64,000 bases of DNA from JADHMP01 sp964386915 (GTDB taxonomy: Bacteria; Bacteroidota; Bacteroidia; Flavobacteriales; Flavobacteriaceae), in assembly GCA_964386915.1 (NCBI GenBank), contig CAYLUQ010000004.1, positions 62,001 to 126,000 of the forward strand. Reading direction: 5' to 3'. Every line of letters starts with the position of its first letter. Within the stretch, counting starts at the first letter, position 1. Below, piece after piece: positions 41,161-49,721 of the stretch. The position numbers and the translations under genes were made by a program. A model generated the notes under the pieces. It was not told the DNA's origin and searched no databases. It worked only from the letters and a program-made list of their open reading frames with translations.

Positions 41161-41634
41161 ATGGCTTCAACAGCATTTTTGGCAGTATTAAATTGGGTCG
41201 ATACACTCCTGAACAATAAGCAACTTTCTTTTGAATCGAAACTGGAACAGCTTTGTGAAAAACTACAAAAGGAAGTGGGCCATTATGACTGGGTAGGGTT
41301 TTATTTTGCCCAAGCCGAAACCCAAACACTCCACTTAAAAGCTTTTGCCGGAATCCCCACCGAACATCACACCATTCCTTTTGGAAAAGGCATTTGTGGG
41401 CAAGTTGCTCTGTCTAATCAATTGCTCAATGTGCCACAGGTGCAAGAAGCAGACAACTACATTGCCTGCAGCCTAGAGGTGCAGTCTGAACTGGTGGTTC
41501 CTTTGATTGTGAACGGCCAAAATGTGGGTCAAATTGATATAGATTCTCACACACCCAATGCGTTTGATGCTCAAGATGAAGCCTTTTTACTAAGTCTTTG
41601 TCAAAAAATAGCCCTCCATTATAGTCCAATTTAA
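41161..41634 (+). CDS. GAF-domain free methionine-(R)-sulfoxide reductase
   Basis: 157 residues from the ATG at 41161; a longer frame from 41116 would span the -7 box and is unlikely. A single GAF domain carries the fRMsr signature: GKGICGQVA (Cys79) and NYIACSLEVQSELVVP (Cys103), 24 apart as are the functional Cys94/Cys118 of the E. coli enzyme as I recall; the third Cys of that enzyme is not seen. It reduces free Met-R-sulfoxide with thioredoxin, and trxB is encoded elsewhere in the window. purH begins 12 bases downstream, so the two are likely co-transcribed. Confidence 0.85.
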   Translation: MASTAFLAVLNWVDTLLNNKQLSFESKLEQLCEKLQKEVGHYDWVGFYFAQAETQTLHLKAFAGIPTEHHTIPFGKGICGQVALSNQLLNVPQVQEADNYIACSLEVQSELVVPLIVNGQNVGQIDIDSHTPNAFDAQDEAFLLSLCQKIALHYSPI

Positions 41635-41646
41635 ACCCTTTAAAAC

Positions 41647-43170
41647 ATGCAAGATCACAAAATTTCTAACGCCCTTATTTCTGTTTTTGATAAATCTGGC
41701 TTAGACCCTATTCTAGAAACCCTAGCTGTTCAAGAAGTTCGGTTTTATTCTACGGGTGGCACGGAAGCCTATATCAAAGAGCAGGGTCATGAGGTGGTGG
41801 CGGTAGAAACCCTAACAGGCTATCCGTCTATTTTAGGCGGCCGCGTAAAGACCTTGCATCCAAAAGTGTTTGGAGGCATTTTAAACCGAGGCGAAAACAC
41901 TTCAGATCAAGAAGAAATTGAACATTATGATATTCCGGTTTTTGACCTCGTGATTGTAGATTTATATCCTTTTGAAAAAACGGTAGCCTCTGGCGCTAGT
42001 GAAGCAGATATTATTGAAAAAATAGATATTGGAGGCATTGCCTTAATTCGAGCTGCTGCCAAGAATTTCAATGATGTTTTATGCGTTTCCAGTCAAAATG
42101 AATACGGTTTGTTGTTAGAACTTTTACAAACGCAAAAAGGAGTGTTTAGTTTAGAAGATCGCAAACGTTTTGCGGTTAAAGCCTTTCACACTTCCTCGCA
42201 TTATGATGCTGCCATTTTTAATCATTTTAATGCAGAAGAAGAAGTGCTAAAAGTAAGTAGTGCTGCCGCAATTTCGTTGCGCTATGGTGAAAATCCACAC
42301 CAAAAAGGAACTTTTTTCGGTCCCCTTTCGGAACTGTTGGAGCAATTGCACGGCAAAAGTATTTCGTATAACAATCTTTTGGATATAGATGCAGCTGTAC
42401 AATTGATGAATGAATTTTATGACGGTCCACCAGCCTTTGGTATTTTAAAACACAACAATGCTTGTGGCTTTGCTGTGCGAGACAGCTTAAAAAAGGCCTA
42501 TGAAGATGCCTTGGCCGGAGATCCTGTTTCGGCTTTTGGCGGCGTGCTCATTGCCAACAAGCCCATTGAATTGGATACCGCCGAAAAAATTCACAGTTTG
42601 TTTTGTGAAGTAGTCATTGCCCCAAGCTATAGCAAGGAGGCCCTAGCGCTCTTAAAAGAAAAAAAGAATCGTATTTTATTAGTTCAAAAAGAAGTTACCC
42701 TACCCCCAAAACAATTGCGCTCTTGCCTGAATGGGGTTTTAGTGCAAGAAGCAGATCGCAAAACAGATAGCCTAGAAGAGTTGACCTATGTGACAACAGA
42801 AAAACCCTCCGAGAGTGAGCTTGACGATTTATTGTTTGCTTCCAAAATTTGTAAGCATACTAAATCCAACACCATTGTATTGAGCAAAAACAAGCAGCTC
42901 TTAGCCTCCGGAACCGGACAAACCTCACGGGTAGATGCCTTGCAGCAAGCCATTGCCAAAGCGCATCACTTTGGTTTTGATTTGCAAGACGCTGTTATGG
43001 CCAGTGACGCCTTTTTTCCCTTTCCAGATTGTGTGGAAATTGCCGGAAATGAGGGGATCAATAAAGTGATTCAACCAGGGGGTTCTATCAAGGATAAAGA
43101 TTCTATTGCCTATTGTGATGCTCATAATATTGCAATGGTCTTTACCGGAACACGTCATTTCAAACATTAA
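41647..43170 (+). CDS. purH: Bifunctional AICAR formyltransferase/IMP cyclohydrolase
   Basis: 507 residues. The N-terminal MGS-like IMP cyclohydrolase domain shows ALISVFDKSGL, STGGTEAYI and GGRVKTLHPKVFGGIL. The C-terminal formyltransferase domain has LRYGENPHQKGTF, ILKHNNACGFAV and DPVSAFGGVLI, with the catalytic Lys-His pair in KHNN. It catalyses the last two steps of purine synthesis. It lies 12 bases after the fRMsr gene and 32 bases before mreB. Confidence 0.97.
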   Translation: MQDHKISNALISVFDKSGLDPILETLAVQEVRFYSTGGTEAYIKEQGHEVVAVETLTGYPSILGGRVKTLHPKVFGGILNRGENTSDQEEIEHYDIPVFDLVIVDLYPFEKTVASGASEADIIEKIDIGGIALIRAAAKNFNDVLCVSSQNEYGLLLELLQTQKGVFSLEDRKRFAVKAFHTSSHYDAAIFNHFNAEEEVLKVSSAAAISLRYGENPHQKGTFFGPLSELLEQLHGKSISYNNLLDIDAAVQLMNEFYDGPPAFGILKHNNACGFAVRDSLKKAYEDALAGDPVSAFGGVLIANKPIELDTAEKIHSLFCEVVIAPSYSKEALALLKEKKNRILLVQKEVTLPPKQLRSCLNGVLVQEADRKTDSLEELTYVTTEKPSESELDDLLFASKICKHTKSNTIVLSKNKQLLASGTGQTSRVDALQQAIAKAHHFGFDLQDAVMASDAFFPFPDCVEIAGNEGINKVIQPGGSIKDKDSIAYCDAHNIAMVFTGTRHFKH

Positions 43171-43202
43171 TTTTTTTACATTTACGTGAGATTTCAGAAA
43201 TC

Positions 43203-44222
43203 ATGGGATTATTTATAGAAGAAATTGCCATTGACTTAGGCACTGCCAACACCCTCATTATCCACAACGATAAAGTGGTGATTGACAGTCCTTCCATTGT
43301 AGCTATTGACCGCAGCACAGAAAAGGTCATTGCCATTGGACAAGAAGCCAATATGATGCAGGGAAAAACCCACGAAAACATACGCACTGTTCGGCCCTTA
43401 AAAGATGGCGTAATTGCCGATTTTAACGCTTCTGAACAAATGATCAGCCAACTGATCAAGAGCATTCCCGCTCTCAAACGCAGGTTTTTTTCACCCTCTT
43501 TGCGTATGGTAATTTGTATTCCCTCTGGAATTACAGAGGTTGAAATGCGGGCCGTACGTGAATCTGCAGAGCGTGTTAACGGCAAAGAAGTTTATCTCAT
43601 TCATGAACCCATGGCGGCTGCCATTGGAATTGGCATAGACATTATGCAACCCAAAGGAAATATGATTGTGGACATAGGGGGAGGAACAACCGAAATTGCC
43701 ATTATAGCCCTTTCTGGAATTGTATGTGACAAATCTATCAAAATTGCGGGCGATGTCTTTACCAATGACATCATTAACTATATGCGTAGCAAACACAACC
43801 TCTATATTGGAGAACGCACGGCAGAAAAAATCAAACTTTTAGTGGGCAGTGCCACAGAAGAACTAGACAATCCACCTGAAGATATGTCGGTGCAAGGAAG
43901 AGATTTGCTTTCCGGAAAACCCAAACAAGTTGTGATAAACTATAGCGAAATTGCTAAAGCCCTAGACAAATCTTTAATTCGAATTGAAGATGCTATTATG
44001 GAAGCACTTTCTCAAACCCCTCCAGAATTAGCTGCTGATATTTATAATACAGGTATATATCTAGCCGGTGGTGGTGCTTTGCTTAGAGGTTTAGACAAAA
44101 GACTAACCCTCAAAACAGACTTGCCCATTTATGTGGCCGAAGATCCCCTTCAAGCCGTAGTTAGAGGCACCGGGATTGCCCTGAAAAACATTGATCGCTT
44201 TAAGACCGTATTGAAAAAATAA
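43203..44222 (+). CDS. mreB: Rod shape-determining protein MreB
   Basis: 339 residues, actin fold: phosphate-1 motif IDLGTANTLI, MIVDIGGGTTEIAI, and adenosine motif LAGGGALLRGLDKRL. It polymerises beneath the inner membrane and guides lateral wall synthesis. It is the first of five rod-shape genes that overlap or lie a few bases apart up to 48642, so the cell is expected to be rod-shaped. Confidence 0.97.
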   Translation: MGLFIEEIAIDLGTANTLIIHNDKVVIDSPSIVAIDRSTEKVIAIGQEANMMQGKTHENIRTVRPLKDGVIADFNASEQMISQLIKSIPALKRRFFSPSLRMVICIPSGITEVEMRAVRESAERVNGKEVYLIHEPMAAAIGIGIDIMQPKGNMIVDIGGGTTEIAIIALSGIVCDKSIKIAGDVFTNDIINYMRSKHNLYIGERTAEKIKLLVGSATEELDNPPEDMSVQGRDLLSGKPKQVVINYSEIAKALDKSLIRIEDAIMEALSQTPPELAADIYNTGIYLAGGGALLRGLDKRLTLKTDLPIYVAEDPLQAVVRGTGIALKNIDRFKTVLKK

Positions 44223-44228
44223 ACCCTA

Positions 44229-45050
44229 ATGCAGCGGATTATAGAAGTACTCCTTGCCTTTAAAAATGAGTTACTCTATGGTGTTTTGCTCCTTTTTTCG
44301 CTCTTTTTTCTAACCCAAAGAAGTTTTTATCACCAAGCGCAATTCACGAAACTGAGTTTATATGTGACTGGAAATATTCTCGAAACGAGACAAAACTTCG
44401 TGCAATATTTGCATTTAAAAACGGAAAACGAACAACTCATTCTAGAAAATGAAAAGCTGAAAGCTTCTGCTTTGCAGTTCAACGAACAAAAAACAGCATC
44501 ATCAAACGCAACTCAAGATCGTTTTCCCTTTTTAATCACACCAGCCAAAGTGATCAACAACCAACATCAAAAAATGAGAAACTATGCCCTTGTGAACAAA
44601 GGCATTAAGGAAGGTATTAGCGTTGAAATGGGTGTTATTGGAAACCAAGGTGTTTTGGGTATTGTAGAAGAAGTGAGCCCTCATTATGCCTCTGTTATCT
44701 CCTTGCTTAATGTAGATTTTGGACTCAATGTGCGCCTTAAAAAGAATGCCACCTTTGGCTCGCTGCGCTGGGAAGGTAAATCACCCTATACTATGCAACT
44801 CAACGATATTGTGGCCACTACCCCCCTAGCCCTTGGCGATACTGTGGTGACCAGCGGTAGATCTTCCTATTTCCCCGGTGGAATTCCAGTGGGCACCATT
44901 TCATCCATAGACAAAGAAACAGTTCAAGGTTATTATAATTTAGAAGTAGCGTTATTTCAAAGTCCCATTGAAATGGAAAATATTTATGTAGTAAAAAATT
45001 CAGATCGAGAGGAAATCGAACGTTTGATTGAAAATCAGCCCCATGAATAG
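44229..45050 (+). CDS. mreC: Rod shape-determining protein MreC
   Basis: 273 residues. An N-terminal membrane helix (LLYGVLLLFSLFFLTQ) is followed by a coiled coil (LKTENEQLILENEKLKASAL) and the beta-barrel domain with NQGVLGIVEEVSPHYASVISLLN (in part) and VVTSGRSSYFPGGIPVGTI. MreC links MreB to PBP2 in the periplasm. It starts 6 bases after mreB and overlaps mreD by 8 bases. Confidence 0.95.
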   Translation: MQRIIEVLLAFKNELLYGVLLLFSLFFLTQRSFYHQAQFTKLSLYVTGNILETRQNFVQYLHLKTENEQLILENEKLKASALQFNEQKTASSNATQDRFPFLITPAKVINNQHQKMRNYALVNKGIKEGISVEMGVIGNQGVLGIVEEVSPHYASVISLLNVDFGLNVRLKKNATFGSLRWEGKSPYTMQLNDIVATTPLALGDTVVTSGRSSYFPGGIPVGTISSIDKETVQGYYNLEVALFQSPIEMENIYVVKNSDREEIERLIENQPHE

Positions 45051-45546
45051 AGAAACCCTTTTTCTTATAATCTCGCCCTTGTTTTTAATTTTTCTTCAAG
45101 TCTTTCTATGCAATCATCTTAATATTTTGGGGCATATTAACCCCATGGTCTACCTCTATTTTTTTGTTTTTCACCGATTGGATACCAACCAATCCGTTTT
45201 TATTGCCTTAGCCTTTGGCATTGGGTTTGTGTTAGATATTTTAACACAGGGAGCTGGAGCATATACCATAAGCACACTTACCATTGCCTTTTTAAGACCC
45301 CGCATTATGGCCTTAAATTTTAGCGACTCTCTGCAAGAAACCTCTCCCACCCTGAGTCAAATTCCCTTCTACAAACAATTTCTCTTTTCCATGTGGATTG
45401 TTTTACTGCATCATTTCCTTTATTTCTTGGTTGTATACTTTAGTTTTTCTGCCCTTTTAACCATTCTAAAACAAACTTTTTTATTTGGAATTTTTACCTT
45501 AACTTTTCTTTGGGTTGGACATCTCTTTTTTAGGGTTAAAAAATGA
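45043..45546 (+). CDS. mreD: Rod shape-determining protein MreD
   Basis: 167 residues from the ATG at 45043, which overlaps the mreC stop by 8 bases; an in-frame start five codons earlier is less likely. Five to six membrane helices are predicted, with the GIGFVLDILTQGAGAYTIS helix typical of MreD. It is an inner-membrane scaffold for the elongasome. Its stop overlaps the PBP2 start as ATGA. Confidence 0.88.
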   Translation: MNRETLFLIISPLFLIFLQVFLCNHLNILGHINPMVYLYFFVFHRLDTNQSVFIALAFGIGFVLDILTQGAGAYTISTLTIAFLRPRIMALNFSDSLQETSPTLSQIPFYKQFLFSMWIVLLHHFLYFLVVYFSFSALLTILKQTFLFGIFTLTFLWVGHLFFRVKK

Positions 45547-47396
45547 TTCGCAAATATTTTTTACTGGGTATTACGGTTTTTATCAGCTTAGGGTTTACGG
45601 CCCAGTTGGTTTACATCCAATTGATCCAAACCGACTATCAACTGCGATCGGAAAATAACGCTGTTTTAAAACAAACCCTCTATCCTGAAAGAGGACTTAT
45701 TTATGATCGTAATGGCATTTTGTTGGTAGGAAATCAACCGGCCTACAATGTGCAATATATACCAGAGAATGGTGCGGCGTTTGACACCCTAGAGGTTTGC
45801 GAAATTTTAAAGCTTCCCAAAGCACAATTGCTTAATCAAATTCAAAAAGCCAAACGCTACTCCTACAAACTTCCTTCGGTCATTATTCGCCATATCACCC
45901 AGGAAGAATATGCCTTGTTTCAGGAAAAAATATGGAAATATCCTGGCTTCTTTTTACAAAAAAATACCATTCGAGATTATCATGTGCAAACCATGGCCAA
46001 TGTCTTGGGCTATATCAGCGAAGTAAACGCTTATGAAATCAAAAAAAATGAAAATTTTGAATTGGGTGAACAAATTGGTCGCCAAGGCATAGAAAAAGCC
46101 TATGAAGATGTTTTAAAGGGACAAAAAGGAGTCTCCTATTTTCAAAAAGATCGTTTCAACCGCATTATCGGTTCCTTTGAAGATGGGCGCTATGATCACC
46201 CCCCTGAAGCCTCTCAAAACCTGACCCTCACCATAGACCTTGAACTTCAGAATTACGGAGCTCAATTGTTGCAAAACAAACGTGGAGGCATTGTGGCCAT
46301 TGAACCCCAAACAGGAGAAGTGCTGGCCTTGGTTTCGGCTCCTTCTTATGCTCCAAAAGACTTGGAGGGCAGAAAGCGCTCTGCCTTTTTTAGACAGTTG
46401 CAACAAGACACCATCGCCAAACCCCTTTTTGATCGTACTCTCCAAGCAGAATACGCCCCCGGTTCGCCCTTCAAAACCCTCAACGCTCTTATTGGCCTTG
46501 AAGAAAGAGTGATTAACTCCAACACCACCTATGTGTGTCAGGCCGGTCATTATTATGCCCGAAATGCTTTTATGGAATGCCATTGTGCCCCGGGTTCGGT
46601 CAACAATTTAACAAAAGGTCTTTATCGTTCTTGTAATACCTATTTTGCCAAAACATTTCAAAACATTATTGCTGCCTACCCCAGCCCACAGGAAGGAATC
46701 GATCAATGGAATAAACATTTAAAAAGTTTTGGACTGGGAAATTATTTAGGCTATGATTTGCCCACAGGCAGACCTGGATTTATACCCAATAGTGCTTATT
46801 ATGACCGTTGGTATCCTCAAAAAAACTGGAAGGCACCCACCGTTATTTCTAATGCTATTGGTCAAGGTGAAGTGTTAACCACGCCTATTCAAATGGCAAA
46901 TTTTACCGCTGCCATTGCCAATAGGGGCTACTACATTAAACCTCATTTCACCAAAGGCCCACAAGTAAATGCCGCATTAGAAAAAAATTGGACAACCATT
47001 TCACCTGAAAATTTTGAACCCGTTATTGAAGGCATGCATCAAGTGGTAGAAAATGGTACAGCACGAATTGCAAAAATTAAAGGGATAGACGTTTGTGGTA
47101 AAACCGGAACCGTTGAAAATTTTATCAAAATTGACGGTCAAAAAACACAATTGACAGACCATTCCATTTTTATTGCTTTTGCACCCAAAGAAGACCCAAA
47201 AATTGCGCTTGCTGTTTTTATTGAAAATGGCTATTGGGGCAGCCGATGGGCAGCTCCCATTGCCAGTTTAATGATAGAGAAATACCTCCAAAAAACGGTG
47301 GAACGCAAATGGCTGGAAGAGCGCATGATAAAGGGCAGTCTAGAGGCAGAATATGCCAAACCCCTATCGGGAAAACCCTTTGCCATTAATGAATAA
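45543..47396 (+). CDS. mrdA: Penicillin-binding protein 2 (elongasome transpeptidase)
   Basis: 617 residues. One N-terminal membrane helix, a pedestal domain, and a transpeptidase domain with nucleophile motif S308-P-F-K311 (APGSPFK), S-C-N (RSCNTYF) and KTG (CGKTGTVEN). It crosslinks peptidoglycan during elongation and is the beta-lactam target of the rod complex. The gene overlaps mreD by 4 bases and rodA by 8 bases, which indicates coupled production of its partner glycosyltransferase. Confidence 0.95.
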   Translation: MIRKYFLLGITVFISLGFTAQLVYIQLIQTDYQLRSENNAVLKQTLYPERGLIYDRNGILLVGNQPAYNVQYIPENGAAFDTLEVCEILKLPKAQLLNQIQKAKRYSYKLPSVIIRHITQEEYALFQEKIWKYPGFFLQKNTIRDYHVQTMANVLGYISEVNAYEIKKNENFELGEQIGRQGIEKAYEDVLKGQKGVSYFQKDRFNRIIGSFEDGRYDHPPEASQNLTLTIDLELQNYGAQLLQNKRGGIVAIEPQTGEVLALVSAPSYAPKDLEGRKRSAFFRQLQQDTIAKPLFDRTLQAEYAPGSPFKTLNALIGLEERVINSNTTYVCQAGHYYARNAFMECHCAPGSVNNLTKGLYRSCNTYFAKTFQNIIAAYPSPQEGIDQWNKHLKSFGLGNYLGYDLPTGRPGFIPNSAYYDRWYPQKNWKAPTVISNAIGQGEVLTTPIQMANFTAAIANRGYYIKPHFTKGPQVNAALEKNWTTISPENFEPVIEGMHQVVENGTARIAKIKGIDVCGKTGTVENFIKIDGQKTQLTDHSIFIAFAPKEDPKIALAVFIENGYWGSRWAAPIASLMIEKYLQKTVERKWLEERMIKGSLEAEYAKPLSGKPFAINE

Positions 47397-48642
47397 TCAA
47401 CTGCTTTCTCGCTTGGATTGGTGGGCCGTTTTATGCTATTTGGCGCTCATCACATTTGGCATTATCAATATCTATTCCAACGCCTACCAAGGGAGCCCAA
47501 TTCCTCTTTTTGATTATTCGAATTTTGTGGGAAAACAGATCCTAATTTTTCTTTTTTGTTTGGTGCTTTTTTTACCCATCTTATATCTTAATCCCATCCT
47601 TTTTGAACATTTGGCTTATATCATTTACGGCCTTTCCATCCTCTCTCTTTTGGGATTGTTCTTTTTCGGAACCAAAATTTCAGGAGCCACTTCTTGGTAT
47701 AATGTAGGCAGCATACGTTTACAACCCTCCGAGTTTTGCAAAATCGCTGTGAGTTTGCTCATTGCCTATATACTCAGTGGCATAGATGCCAATTTGAAAA
47801 ACAGACAAACCGTTATCAAATTTTGGGGTATCATTTTGCTCCCCATGCTTTTGATAATTGCCCAACCTGATCCGGGGAGTGCGCTGGTTTTTTTAAGTTT
47901 AATTTTTGTGTTTATTAGAGAAGGGGGGCATTTTAATGTTTTAATTTTTGGTGTAAGCATTTTACTCATCTTTCTCTTAACCATATTACTAAACCCTTTT
48001 AACACTGCGCTAATAATTGGTTTCATTTTTCTACTCACCCTTTATTTTGTCCGGAGGCAATCCAAACGAAATAGGTTGTGGCCCTTGGTTTTGGTTTTCC
48101 TTTTTTCTGTGGGTTTTTCCTATACCGTAAATTTTATTTTTAACGAAGTTTTTGAACAACGGCATCGAGATCGAATTAACGTTGTATTAGGGCTAATTGA
48201 AGATGAAAAAGGGATTGGCTATAATATCAATCAGTCTAAAATTGCTATTGGATCTGGTGCCTTAACCGGAAAAGGATTTTTAAATGGTTCACAAACCAAA
48301 GGAGGATTTGTGCCTGAACAACATACTGATTTTATCTACAGCACCGTGGGTGAAGAATGGGGGTTTATGGGAAGTTTTGGTTTGGTTTTGGTTTTTGCAC
48401 TGTTTATCGCTCGAATTATTTTTCGTGCAGAAAAGCACACACACACTTTTTCGAGGGTATATTCTTATGGTTTTGCCAGTGTATTGTTTATGCATTTTGC
48501 CGTCAATATTGGCATGACTTTAGGTTTGGTGCCCACCATTGGCATACCCTTGCCTCTCATTAGCTATGGCGGGTCTAGTCTATTGGCTTTTAGCCTATTC
48601 TTTTTTATTTATCTGAACCTAGACGCCAATCGTTTGTCTTAA
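47389..48642 (+). CDS. rodA: Rod shape-determining peptidoglycan polymerase RodA
   Basis: 417 residues from the ATG at 47389; an in-frame start twelve codons earlier lies inside PBP2 and is unlikely. SEDS family with about ten membrane helices, and the conserved loops GATSWYNVGSIRLQPSEFCKIA (in part), AQPDPGSALVF, TKGGFVPEQHTDFIYSTVGEEWG (in part) and LPLISYGGSSLLA. RodA polymerises glycan strands with PBP2. It ends the rod-shape operon 1 base from the convergent permease gene. Confidence 0.95.
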   Translation: MNNQLLSRLDWWAVLCYLALITFGIINIYSNAYQGSPIPLFDYSNFVGKQILIFLFCLVLFLPILYLNPILFEHLAYIIYGLSILSLLGLFFFGTKISGATSWYNVGSIRLQPSEFCKIAVSLLIAYILSGIDANLKNRQTVIKFWGIILLPMLLIIAQPDPGSALVFLSLIFVFIREGGHFNVLIFGVSILLIFLLTILLNPFNTALIIGFIFLLTLYFVRRQSKRNRLWPLVLVFLFSVGFSYTVNFIFNEVFEQRHRDRINVVLGLIEDEKGIGYNINQSKIAIGSGALTGKGFLNGSQTKGGFVPEQHTDFIYSTVGEEWGFMGSFGLVLVFALFIARIIFRAEKHTHTFSRVYSYGFASVLFMHFAVNIGMTLGLVPTIGIPLPLISYGGSSLLAFSLFFFIYLNLDANRLS

Positions 48643-48643
48643 C

Positions 48644-49708
48644 TCAATTTCGAACATCAAGACGATCTCGTAAGCTGTTGCCTAAAAGCATGAAGGAAAG
48701 CACCAAAAACATGATGGCTCCTCCGGGCAGAAGTGCTAAATAGGGTTTGCCTAACAACAAATAACGGAAATGATCTTTCACCATTCCACCCCAACTAGGT
48801 ACAGGAGGTTGGGCCCCTATGCCTAAAAAACTAAGACCGCTTTCCATCAAAATGGCACTGGCAAAATTAGCAGCCGAAATCACGATGAGGGAACTTATTA
48901 CGGTAGGTAACACATGCTTGATCAAAATGCGCATTTCCGAAAAACCTAAAGCAGTTACGGCTTGTATATACAGTTTTTCTTTAGTGGCTTTTACTTGTCC
49001 GCGCACCAATCTAGCCACCTCAACCCACATGCTCAAGCCTACTGCTAAAAAAACCTGCCAAAAACCACGCCCAAGGGCCAATACAATGGCAATGACTAGC
49101 AACAGGGTAGGTATGGCCCAAACCACATTGATGAAACCCATAATCAATCGGTCTACAGTGCCCCCAAAATAGCCAGCCAATGCACCAAAAAAGACTCCCA
49201 CGAGCAAGGAAATAAAAACGGCAATAAAACCTATACCCAAAGATATTCGAGAGCCTAAAATTAAACGACTCAACAAATCACGGCCATACAAATCGGTTCC
49301 TAAAAGATATCTTTTTTTAAGGATAAAGTCCTGCTCAATTTGTTTGCGATCAGCGGTTGGAAAACGACTTAAAGCCAAGGTGTCTGGTTGAGGAAAAGCA
49401 GCACCAAAGGGAGTATATACCAATTGATTGTCATAAAAGTGATAGCTGCTTATGGGGATTTTTTCCAGACTCGCCGAGGCAGAGGTTTGTTGTTTATCTA
49501 AAGAATTGTTAGGAAGAGGCTTTACTAAAAATTGACAAGAAAAACCCGGGGGTTGCGAATGAATAGCCAATTGCATATCGTTGGCATTGTTGGTTTTATC
49601 GGGCACTACAAAAGGAGCAAAAACGGCTAAAAACGTAACCAAAAGAATAAATCCAGCACTGCCAATTGTCCAAAAATCGGTGAACAAACTTTTAAAGAAA
49701 GACCCCAT
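48644..49708 (-). CDS. OppC/DppC-type ABC transporter permease
   Basis: 354 residues. An N-terminal helix is followed by a large ~100-residue extracytoplasmic loop, then the permease domain with five further helices. Family text: LLGTDLYGRDLLSRLILGSRISLG (in part), the EAA-type loop and SGLSFLGIGAQPPVPSWGGMV. It would form the membrane channel of a peptide or nickel importer with a partner permease, two ATPases and a binding protein, none of which is nearby. It lies 13 bases after prc on the same strand, so it is probably expressed with the protease. Confidence 0.9.
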   Translation of the reverse strand: MGSFFKSLFTDFWTIGSAGFILLVTFLAVFAPFVVPDKTNNANDMQLAIHSQPPGFSCQFLVKPLPNNSLDKQQTSASASLEKIPISSYHFYDNQLVYTPFGAAFPQPDTLALSRFPTADRKQIEQDFILKKRYLLGTDLYGRDLLSRLILGSRISLGIGFIAVFISLLVGVFFGALAGYFGGTVDRLIMGFINVVWAIPTLLLVIAIVLALGRGFWQVFLAVGLSMWVEVARLVRGQVKATKEKLYIQAVTALGFSEMRILIKHVLPTVISSLIVISAANFASAILMESGLSFLGIGAQPPVPSWGGMVKDHFRYLLLGKPYLALLPGGAIMFLVLSFMLLGNSLRDRLDVRN

Positions 49709-49721
49709 TAAACCCTTCGAA